Virus record (IMG/VR): IMGVR_UViG_3300009003_000032
Span: 1 to 20,349 of that record
Strand: one strand, 5' to 3'
DNA: 20,349 nt
Source of the DNA: a virus
The position numbers and the translations under genes were made by a program. The notes below the pieces were generated by a model that saw nothing but the letters and a program-made list of their open reading frames with translations, made no database searches and was not told where the DNA came from. Below, one piece after another: positions 14,601 through 20,349 of the stretch (position 1 is the stretch's first letter; each line of letters begins with the position of its first letter).

Positions 14601-17148
14601 TATAGAACAACCATACGCTACTAATTTCAGAAATTGTGTGTCTAACTTCTACAAATATGCAGGTGAAGGTGTTATCTCACCCCCGTATGACGCTGCTTAC
14701 GATACAACAACAAACCCTGTTACTTTAGATATAGATCTTACAAGTCACTTTGAAGAATTCGTTGATGAGATTCAAGCATTCTTGCCTATGACTGATACAA
14801 GAACAATAAACGTGACGCCGACAGACAATTTTCTATTTTTTCAGGCACAACGCGCGGCGCGGCGCAATGGAACACCATGGCCCTTACAGGAGCAAATTGT
14901 AACAACTACAAGAGAAATAGAGGTTGGAGAACAAGTTATAAGCGCACCTGTTGGTGACTTTGTATCTAACTTCTCGTTCGAGCCGTTCATGGCCTCTCGT
15001 GATATTAAGATTTATATGTCAGGATTGAGACCAAACACTGAGCATTACTTCTTCTTTGATGGGGTTGATGTCAATGCCCATATTGCTAAAGGTACTCCAA
15101 CTGCAAATGTTGTTGAAGATATTGAAAGGTTTGGTGACAAAGGTATCACTTCAATTGCAACTGACTCAACTGGTGTATTAAGAGCAGTATTCCATATACC
15201 AGCTGGAACATTCTATGTTGGAGATCGAGTATTAGAGATTGTTGATGTCAACCAGTATTCAAGCATTGATAGTGGTGCTACTTCTAAAGGTTTCGTAACA
15301 TACCGTGCCTATAACTTCTCTATTGAAAAATCATCACTTACTACTTCAACTCGTGCACCAACATTTGATATTAATAGTACTACAACTTTTAGAAATGTAA
15401 CTCGAAGAATACGTGGTCGTGATCCAATTGCTCAAACCTTCTTTATAAAGAAAGGTATGGGTTCAGGCTCAAATTCAATCTTCTTATCTGAAGTAGACGT
15501 ATACTTTAAACGCGTTAGTGCAGATAATGGTATTACTTTACAAATACGTGAAGTTATTAATGGTTTCCCAACAAACCAAATTATTCCATTCTCAAAAGTA
15601 CATAAATTACCAGCAAATCTTACTTCAGCTGTTAGTGATGACGCTTCAGTAGCAACTACATTTACTTTCGAGGCACCAGTTAGACTTGATGTTGAAAAAG
15701 AATATTGTTTAGTATTACAGCCTGATGCTTCAGATCCTAATTATTTAGTATTCATATCTAAAGTTGGTGGGCTTGACTTAACGCCTGGTTCATCTCAAGG
15801 AACTGCGATCGTGCAGGATTGGGGTGACGGTGTATTATTCAGTTCAACAAACAACAGCGCATGGCAATCTTACCAAGACGAAGATATGAAGTTTACTCTA
15901 CGTAGACATAACTTCAGTGCTTCTACTGGTTCTGTTACATTAACAAATAACGATAATGAGTTTTTAACCTTAAACAATATTACGCCATCTGTTTCATCTA
16001 ATTACTTTATTCCTGGTGAAGTTGTTTATTCTGTTAAAGAAACTGCTGGTGCAACAGCAAATACTGGTGGAGTTACTTCAAATTCTACAACTGTTTCACA
16101 AACAGCAGCTGATCAAACATATGTTATCGGTGACTTTGTTAAAATTATAAGTGGAGCTAATATTCAAATAGCTGAGGTTGTTAATATACCAAATGCAGAC
16201 TCTTTTGTAATTAAATCGCCATGGCCGTACGCTACTGCAACAGGTATTGATATTAATCCAGTTGTAAAAGGTAATATTTCAAATTATAATACAAGAACAC
16301 CTGGCACACTACAACTTGAAGCAAGTTCTGCTACAGCAACTAAAAACTTTGTTTCAACAGAAACTGTTACAGGTTTTGATAGTAAAGTATCTGCAATAAT
16401 TACATCAGTTGATAATATCAATTTAAGTTATGTTCAGCCAATGATTATGAGAGCAAATGATTCAGTATCTACTACTTCACTAGACGGTACACTCGTGCCA
16501 CCAAGTGCTATAAATACTACATACACATCTACATTAGCCTTTAATGATAATAATCATTTTAGTCAGAACGGTGCGATAGTTTATAGTAAATCAAATGATC
16601 CAACTCGATCTAAAGCGTTTGACTTTATCGTTAATATGGAAAATGCAAGTAATGTAACTTCTACACCGTTTATTGATATTGAAGCATCTAAGTTGATCGC
16701 TTATCAATACACACTTGACACAGACCAAGCAGAGTCTAGTAATTATATTTCTAAACCTGTTGAACTTGCTAGTGATTTAGACGCTGAAGATATACATGTG
16801 TATGTAACTGGTTATAGACCGGTTAATTCAGATATTAAAGTCTATATTAAAGCTCAAAATGCTTTTGATTCAGCGGACTTAGATTCTCTCGGCTGGACTG
16901 AATTAGAAATGTTTGAAGGAGTGGGTACATTCTCATCTAATTCAAATATTAGAGATTATAGAGAGTTCCAATACAGAATACCTGCAACTGCTAAAGTTGG
17001 TGGTCTACCTAGTGGAGCTCATACGTACACCTCAAGTAATGGTACATTTAATGAATTTAGAAGGTTTAAGATTAAAATTGCTTTAACTTCATCTAATATT
17101 CACAATGCTCCTACTTTAAGAGATTATAGAGCTATAGCTCTCACATAG
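11671..17148 (+). CDS. Very large virion structural protein, DUF4815-type
   Basis: The 1825-residue protein begins with the DUF4815 signature of marine T4-like structural proteins: PYFDDYDQDKQFNRILFKPG (11-30), then FAVQARELTQLQSILQNQVQ (31-50) and QFGDNVFKEGSIVKG. The rest is beta-rich. Two related strand motifs, DIKIYMSGLRPNTEHYFFFD (from 1111) and VYVTGYRPVNSDIKVYIKA (from about 1710), suggest repeated jelly-roll or fibronectin-like modules. A further module near 1331-1360 has EYCLVLQPDASDPNYLVFIS. The family occurs among virion proteins next to gp8 in marine T4-like genomes and is probably baseplate-attached, where T4 has gp10/fibre genes. Function beyond this is unknown. AAGGAAA precedes the ATG by seven bases. 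A short GC-rich patch encodes RAARRNGTPWP near residue 1060. Confidence 0.75.
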   Translation: MPINTNLNQSPYFDDYDQDKQFNRILFKPGFAVQARELTQLQSILQNQVQQFGDNVFKEGSIVKGCTFTDIDGLQYVKLREGTVTAFDPTLYVSKVVTEEVVGGAEQEVDYVYKITGQTSQLQAQIVAAVRGSQGTSAANAPNNTFFIKYLNTTTSYSQFSQGEKFDITLTKYKRGTGVPVNPIQPITLPTVGTDTVTIWNDSDAVGKAFGIESSPGVLFQKGHFIYAEEQVLIIENYSNIPADKSVGFRIAENTINALVDDSLYDNAFGSKNQNAPGADRLQLVPQLVVKTPAEAKEDADFFALIRYQNGNAVTLRDVSQYNVLGEELARRTYEESGNYILETFPVRSDDRIPQGEANSKVHALVGQGVAYVKGFRVENSGERSFEIDQITNTDILNNQSIATEYGHYVKVTSVLGHVDIDWTPIDLQNSGGSKIGEAVAINVTPTRLYLANISMSGSIGDLAKVSDGNGVIEVGNVLQSAANKALIFPSGLISTFDMTDTLIPVRTKAEVTHTGGAITITANSGEDFICSNSKEDILVVEKTTNVFRAVSAVTVTNNNSELNITIDAGAASPVYVYYNKRLVGSANGIDSYNKIVREPYVKVNYSGNATPANTKYSLGFPDVFEITEIKTLGTGPGGIDEDFTGSFRLKRNQKDQFYDLSYIEYINGRPKPLDGTGNLYIKMKVFECDGSTGGYFFNINSYPNTLDRNDIPVHVGDSGGLYNLRDSLDFRPHCDKDSAANYGITTTGAAPSITAAVGSTIPTFADKGAPLIPTFTDGVTTDIEHYLTRVDTITVNSYGDISLIKGKEARFAVPPQLETDKLAIAQVSVPGYPALSSKDADSQGKRQYAIAMKPTGIKNYTMKDLHSLEKKIDNMAYYISLNQLESDTQNITVLDENGLSRFKNGFIVDPFNNLSLADIGNPEFKAAVPFNQKILTPALNTFPLDLKYKSSTSSTIFPSVSKPSVATLTRDSNVDIIEQPYATNFRNCVSNFYKYAGEGVISPPYDAAYDTTTNPVTLDIDLTSHFEEFVDEIQAFLPMTDTRTINVTPTDNFLFFQAQRAARRNGTPWPLQEQIVTTTREIEVGEQVISAPVGDFVSNFSFEPFMASRDIKIYMSGLRPNTEHYFFFDGVDVNAHIAKGTPTANVVEDIERFGDKGITSIATDSTGVLRAVFHIPAGTFYVGDRVLEIVDVNQYSSIDSGATSKGFVTYRAYNFSIEKSSLTTSTRAPTFDINSTTTFRNVTRRIRGRDPIAQTFFIKKGMGSGSNSIFLSEVDVYFKRVSADNGITLQIREVINGFPTNQIIPFSKVHKLPANLTSAVSDDASVATTFTFEAPVRLDVEKEYCLVLQPDASDPNYLVFISKVGGLDLTPGSSQGTAIVQDWGDGVLFSSTNNSAWQSYQDEDMKFTLRRHNFSASTGSVTLTNNDNEFLTLNNITPSVSSNYFIPGEVVYSVKETAGATANTGGVTSNSTTVSQTAADQTYVIGDFVKIISGANIQIAEVVNIPNADSFVIKSPWPYATATGIDINPVVKGNISNYNTRTPGTLQLEASSATATKNFVSTETVTGFDSKVSAIITSVDNINLSYVQPMIMRANDSVSTTSLDGTLVPPSAINTTYTSTLAFNDNNHFSQNGAIVYSKSNDPTRSKAFDFIVNMENASNVTSTPFIDIEASKLIAYQYTLDTDQAESSNYISKPVELASDLDAEDIHVYVTGYRPVNSDIKVYIKAQNAFDSADLDSLGWTELEMFEGVGTFSSNSNIRDYREFQYRIPATAKVGGLPSGAHTYTSSNGTFNEFRRFKIKIALTSSNIHNAPTLRDYRAIALT

Positions 17149-17159
17149 GACTGATTAAA

Positions 17160-17345
17160 ATGAGTGATTTAAAAAGAGATTCAATATCTGGAGCAATAAT
17201 AAACAACGATGCGTCTGCGCTGAATAAATATAAAGTAGAGCGGAGTTATTATCGTAAAGTAGACAAGCTACAAGACGATATTTTAGAAATCAAGCGCAGT
17301 ATAATCTCTATATACGAAAGAATCGAAAAACTGGAAAACAAGTAA
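17160..17345 (+). CDS. Small helical/coiled-coil protein (61 aa), function unknown
   Basis: This short gene sits between the giant DUF4815-type gene and the S74 fibre. AGGA (in catagGActg) precedes its ATG, and its stop overlaps the next start as TAATG, implying coupled translation with the fibre. The second half, about residues 30-61, has a heptad-like pattern of Leu/Ile with charged residues (VDKLQDDILEIKRSIISIYE then RIEKLENK), ending in a likely coiled coil. No enzyme motif is seen. Its size, helical nature and position before a fibre make a fibre-assembly chaperone (compare T4 gp57A, 79 residues) or a small connector possible, but this is inference and I see no clear sequence match. Confidence 0.6.
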   Translation: MSDLKRDSISGAIINNDASALNKYKVERSYYRKVDKLQDDILEIKRSIISIYERIEKLENK

Positions 17346-18571
17346 TGGCAAAGGCTAATTTACAGAATATTACAACCTCTGGTACATTCCAGAACTGGTT
17401 TGATAAAACCAATGAGATTGTAAATATTATTAAGACTGATACTCTTACCGCTGGTGGTGATACTACTAACGGTAATGCTACTTTAGTTGGTAATTTTACA
17501 GCAACTAACGTTATTGCTAATACTTTATTACAAACTGATGGTATCGGGCCAAAAACTGGTGGAGCTACTATTCAAGTAAATAGTGACACTAAAATTAATG
17601 GTACTTCTCAAAACGCTTTAATAGTTTCTCATGGTACTGGTGGACAAGCACAATTTACAAACGGTAGTATTACTTGGAATGCAGGTCTTAAAGACAGCGG
17701 CGGAAATTTCATTATCGATACTGGTGCTGGTGATGATAAATTTAGTCTAGCAACCAACGGTATGCTTACTGTACCTAATATTACAGTTACTGAAGATGTT
17801 ACTGCTAGAGCCTTTTATGGTGATGGTTCAAATTTAACAGGTGTCGTATCAGCTGTTGGTATTAATGATATTACAGATGTTACAATTACTAGCCCTTCAG
17901 CTAACCAGGTTTTAAAATATAACGGAAGCGCTTGGGTTAACGGTACAGATGCTAGTGCTGATCCTGGAATACAAGACAGTTATCAAGGTGGTTCATTTAT
18001 TACAACTGGTTCAGTTTCTGGTGAAGAAAAAGCCTTCATTACAGGCAAGAGACTAATTAATGTACCATTCGGAGTTCTTAAAAGTAGTTGGAATGATGTT
18101 GCCTATGAAGTACTTACATGGGGCCCAAGTGGTATCAGTGTAAACGGTTACGGATATTTTAATGATGATGTTCAAGTCCGTGATGGTAATGTTACTGTTT
18201 ATAGCAACAACACTATCAAAGCATTCATTGATACAACAGGTAACGGATACTTTACTGGTGACGTAACAACAAACGGTTCTGCGTCAGACGAAAGATTAAA
18301 AGAAAATATAAAGCCTCTTGAAAAAGGTTTGAAAACAATAGAACAAATAAAGACGTATACGTTTAACTATAAAAACAAGCCTCAGGATACGCATCCTGGT
18401 GTTATTGCGCAGGAAATCGAAAAGCTGGTTCCTGAAGTAGTCTATGATGTTGAGATGGAAGAGGGTACGCGTAAAGCAGTGAGATACCAACAATTGGTTC
18501 CATTGCTAATAAATGCAATCAAAGAGCTAAGCGATAAGGTAAATGATTTAGAAGATCGGTTAAAATCGTAA
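17345..18571 (+). CDS. Tail fibre with C-terminal S74 intramolecular chaperone
   Basis: This 408-residue fibre-like protein begins with an attachment-type N terminus (LQNITTSGTFQNWFDKTNEI at 6-25, then VNIIKTDTLTAGGD). A Gly/Thr/Asn-rich shaft follows, with motifs common in marine phage fibres: ARAFYGDGSNLTGV and ITDVTITSPSANQVLKYNGS. The C-terminal 95 residues are a Peptidase_S74 domain starting at the SDERLKENI box (S314, D315), followed by TYTFNYKN, HPGVIAQEIEKLVPEVV and a terminal helix VNDLEDRLKS. In characterised S74 proteins this domain promotes trimerisation and then cleaves itself off just before the Ser of Ser-Asp; both residues are present here. A trimeric fibre or spike is therefore likely, with mature length near 313 residues. 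The receptor is unknown. Confidence 0.85.
   Translation: MAKANLQNITTSGTFQNWFDKTNEIVNIIKTDTLTAGGDTTNGNATLVGNFTATNVIANTLLQTDGIGPKTGGATIQVNSDTKINGTSQNALIVSHGTGGQAQFTNGSITWNAGLKDSGGNFIIDTGAGDDKFSLATNGMLTVPNITVTEDVTARAFYGDGSNLTGVVSAVGINDITDVTITSPSANQVLKYNGSAWVNGTDASADPGIQDSYQGGSFITTGSVSGEEKAFITGKRLINVPFGVLKSSWNDVAYEVLTWGPSGISVNGYGYFNDDVQVRDGNVTVYSNNTIKAFIDTTGNGYFTGDVTTNGSASDERLKENIKPLEKGLKTIEQIKTYTFNYKNKPQDTHPGVIAQEIEKLVPEVVYDVEMEEGTRKAVRYQQLVPLLINAIKELSDKVNDLEDRLKS
18284..18568 (+). other. S74 peptidase/chaperone domain of the fibre
   Basis: Residues 314-408 contain the Ser-Asp dyad at the start of SDERLKENI, the GVIAQEIEKLVPEVV core and a C-terminal helix for trimer contact. Predicted self-cleavage lies between A313 and S314. 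Confidence 0.85.
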
Positions 18572-18580
18572 TTCGTAATG

Positions 18581-18594
18581 AGTACTTGAGTACT
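18581..18594 (+). other. Short inverted repeat in the gap before the last fibre gene
   Basis: AGTAC TTGA GTACT can form a 5-bp stem with a 4-base loop, ten bases after the S74 fibre stop. No U-run follows, so it is not a convincing terminator. It sits just before the late-promoter-like box at 18600 and may be chance. Confidence 0.25.
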
Positions 18595-18599
18595 GACCT

Positions 18600-18607
18600 A
18601 ATAAATA
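18600..18607 (+). promoter_or_regulatory. Possible T4-type late promoter box before the last fibre gene (one mismatch)
   Basis: AATAAATA lies in the 60-base gap, the longest in the window, 25 bases before the ATG at 18632. It matches seven of eight bases of the late -10 box, the same variant as at 6182. The AAGGG ribosome binding site at 18616-18620 follows. Confidence 0.35.
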
Positions 18608-18631
18608 ATAGATAAAAGGGAATAAGATTAA

Positions 18632-20349
18632 ATGTCAAAGATTTCAGAACTAGGTTCCATTACCGGTGCAAATACTAGGTCGGAAGACCTTCTTGTAATT
18701 GTTAACCTTGTTCAAGGTGACGATGGTACCAAGAATATCTCAAGAAAAGAACTCGTACAAGCTATTCAGTACGAGATATTTGATCGTATCACTATTACAG
18801 GTGGAACGATCTCTGGCGTTGAGATGTCAGATAGTACTCTTGATAACGTTACAATTGATAACTCAAATATTGAAGATACTGATTGGATTCGTGGTACAAT
18901 TGATGAAACCGTCATTACGAATTCAGATGCTAACAATGTTGTCATTACTTCATCTTCGTTTACTGACGGTTCGTTAGTATCTTCTACTGGTGAACAACTA
19001 ACTATTGCCAATTCATCGTTCGACGATGGTACAATTACAAATAGTACTGCTAATAACGTTATCATAACTAATTCTGAGTTTAATAACGGAACTGCTAATG
19101 CAGTCGTAATAACAAATTCTGAGTTTAATGAAGGCACAGGTAACAATGTTGTCCTAACTAATTCAACTATTGATGATTCAGTAATCACTGATAGTACAGC
19201 AAATAATATCACAATAACAAGCTCAACCTATACTGATGGAGCTCTTGCTGATAGTACTGCTAATAATATTACCATGAGTTCATCAACGTTTGATGGTGGT
19301 CTAATTACAAATTCAGATGGTCGTACTATGGCCATCACTACATCATCTTTTGATAATGGTACTGGTTCAAATAACACATTTACAGATACTACTTTATTAA
19401 ATGGTACTGCAAATAACTTCGTAATTACTTCATCACAGCTTAATGACAGTACTGTTAATAACACAATTATTACAAGTTCTGAATTTAACGATGGTACTGG
19501 TAACAATGTTGTCCTAACTAATTCAACTATCGATGACTCTATCTTTACTGATGGTGTAATATCTAATACTGAATTCCAAGGTACAATGCAGAATGTTGTA
19601 GCAACTGATATGACAATCAGAAGCTCCGCTGCAGATGGTTTATCTTCTAACAATTCAACCTTTGAAAATGGTGCGGTATCTGGTTCAACCTTTGACGGCG
19701 GAACGATAACAAATACGAATCTTGTAGACTTCGACATGAATTTGACGCAAGAGTTCGACGCGCCGATGGACGACGAGTCATACTTTGCTATTCGTAACGA
19801 AAGAACTGGTGATACTGAACAGATTAATTTCAACCAACTCTTTGAAGAAGTTTCTAAGAAAACAGCACAAGCACTTAAAGTTAATGTAGACGCTGGATCT
19901 GGTGATGATGCAAATCCAGGTACAATGATGCAACCAGTAAGAACACTGGAAAGAGCATTTGAACTTTGTTTAGAAAAAGCTGGTGGTGAACTTAATCGTA
20001 ACGCTATTAACAACGCGGTTCACATCTCAGTTGGTCCTGGTACTTATTATACAAAAGGTAACTTGATGTTGCCTGATGATTGTTCTTGTACCTCAACTGC
20101 TGGTCAGTATGCAACTGTTATCGAGGCGCTGCCTGGATACGAAAACAATAACGGAATCTTAGTTGGTTCTGGTTGTTATGTTCAGGGTTTTGGTTATCAG
20201 AACTGGAAAGTTGATAACTTTGACTTCCCAGAAGGCGGATTCGCAATTGCTTATCGACCTGGTGCTAAACTATTACGTTCACCTTACTTAAGAGATAGTA
20301 CTCAGTTATCTAACTTCTTACGTCAAGATGTTGAACCACCTCTTAATCC
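18632..20349 (+). CDS. Beta-solenoid tail fibre/spike protein (3' end outside window)
   Basis: The frame opens at ATG 18632, with AAGGG 11 bases upstream, and is open to the window end, giving 572 codons in view. The N terminus (MSKISELGSITGANTRSEDL, then NISRKELVQAIQYE) is an attachment-type start seen in marine phage fibres. Residues 57-366 are a low-complexity repeat array of units such as TANNVIITNSEFNNG and TANNITITSSTYTDGALADS. Consecutive units from 101 to 290 are 15, 20 or 30 residues, always multiples of five, suggesting a pentapeptide-like or other right-handed beta-helix. After a linker comes a second module at 416 onwards with DAGSGDDANPGT...PVRTLERAFE, the DUF1565/pectin-lyase-like start found in beta-helix spikes. 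A receptor-binding or polysaccharide-contacting spike is inferred. No cysteine pattern or S74 domain is visible before the window ends. Confidence 0.75.
   Translation, partial: MSKISELGSITGANTRSEDLLVIVNLVQGDDGTKNISRKELVQAIQYEIFDRITITGGTISGVEMSDSTLDNVTIDNSNIEDTDWIRGTIDETVITNSDANNVVITSSSFTDGSLVSSTGEQLTIANSSFDDGTITNSTANNVIITNSEFNNGTANAVVITNSEFNEGTGNNVVLTNSTIDDSVITDSTANNITITSSTYTDGALADSTANNITMSSSTFDGGLITNSDGRTMAITTSSFDNGTGSNNTFTDTTLLNGTANNFVITSSQLNDSTVNNTIITSSEFNDGTGNNVVLTNSTIDDSIFTDGVISNTEFQGTMQNVVATDMTIRSSAADGLSSNNSTFENGAVSGSTFDGGTITNTNLVDFDMNLTQEFDAPMDDESYFAIRNERTGDTEQINFNQLFEEVSKKTAQALKVNVDAGSGDDANPGTMMQPVRTLERAFELCLEKAGGELNRNAINNAVHISVGPGTYYTKGNLMLPDDCSCTSTAGQYATVIEALPGYENNNGILVGSGCYVQGFGYQNWKVDNFDFPEGGFAIAYRPGAKLLRSPYLRDSTQLSNFLRQDVEPPLN
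19141..19170 (+). repeat. 30-base exact direct repeat, copy 1
   Basis: The 30 bases beginning taacaatgttgtcc and ending tcaactat recur unchanged at 19501-19530, exactly 360 bases (120 codons) later. They encode NNVVLTNSTI in the solenoid gene. Flanking codons are similar but diverged. Confidence 0.9.
19501..19530 (+). repeat. 30-base exact direct repeat, copy 2
   Basis: This is identical to 19141-19170 and in the same reading frame, encoding the same ten residues at the same place in the solenoid unit. Confidence 0.9.

Noticed and set aside
18581-18594. Rho-independent terminator after the S74 fibre
   Set aside because: The stem has only five base pairs and no U-run follows it.
18699-18977. 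Second + strand frame of 92 codons inside the last gene
   Set aside because: It is a Leu-rich out-of-frame shadow of the solenoid fibre; the frame from 18632 has the typical N-terminal motif and ribosome binding site.
18900-19600. CRISPR-like or satellite repeat array
   Set aside because: The repeats keep the reading frame, vary mostly at synonymous or conservative sites and encode solenoid coils; there are no uniform repeats with unique spacers.
18766-20013. Two long open frames on the minus strand opposite the solenoid gene (148 and 261 codons)
   Set aside because: They mirror the Asn/Thr/Ser-rich repeat codons of the + strand gene, give repetitive Val/Leu/Ser proteins without recognisable domains, and oppose a convincing fibre gene.
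1-20349. tRNA genes, insertion sequences, integrase attachment sites or diversity-generating retroelement
   Set aside because: The window is almost fully coding for structural proteins; I saw no cloverleaf sequence, transposase, terminal inverted repeats or reverse transcriptase.

Overview
The window looks like part of the tail and baseplate gene block of a marine T4-like myovirus (Caudoviricetes). It resembles the cyanophage and pelagiphage relatives of T4 more than T4 itself. Three things support this: the conserved order of gp25-like, gp6-like, gp7-like and gp8-like baseplate wedge proteins, AT-rich codon use, and a run of large virion proteins of types shared by marine T4-like phages. These include a DUF4815-type protein, glycine-rich fibres with 'GSDYxW' repeats, an S74-terminated fibre and a beta-solenoid fibre. 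No photosynthesis, nucleotide-metabolism or host gene is present, so the host (picocyanobacterium, SAR11-like or other) cannot be named.

Layout: every gene I accept is on the + strand and the genes nearly abut. Positions 2-1249 hold the end of a helical structural protein with a C-terminal M15-type Zn peptidase signature. Next come gp25-like (1246-1662), gp6-like (1664-3526) and a large gp7-like/tail-protein-I-like wedge protein with a dockerin/EF-hand-like calcium loop (3541-6183). Then two non-T4 genes interrupt the wedge series: a glycine-rich fibre (6220-7668) and a subtilisin-family protein carrying an inserted cupredoxin domain (7672-9957). The wedge series resumes with an enlarged gp8-like protein (10008-11657). 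An 1825-residue DUF4815-type virion protein (11671-17148), a 61-residue helical protein (17160-17345), an S74 fibre (17345-18571) and a beta-solenoid fibre that runs off the window (from 18632) complete it. No stretch over 60 bases lacks a gene. The three gaps longer than 30 bases (6184-6219, 9958-10007, 18572-18631) each contain an exact or one-mismatch copy of the T4 late-promoter box TATAAATA.

How it fits together: gp25, gp6, gp7-like and gp8-like proteins should build the baseplate wedge. The DUF4815-type protein and the three fibre-like proteins should decorate the baseplate or form adhesins. The M15 and subtilisin-like proteins are candidate virion-borne hydrolases for opening the cell wall or surface, or for virion maturation. 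The most unusual item is the subtilase: an I9-like propeptide, a Glu where the catalytic Asp is expected, and a complete amicyanin-type copper ligand set (H370, C413, H416, M419) between the catalytic His and Ser. The last gene is also striking, because its repeats keep a strict five-residue register.
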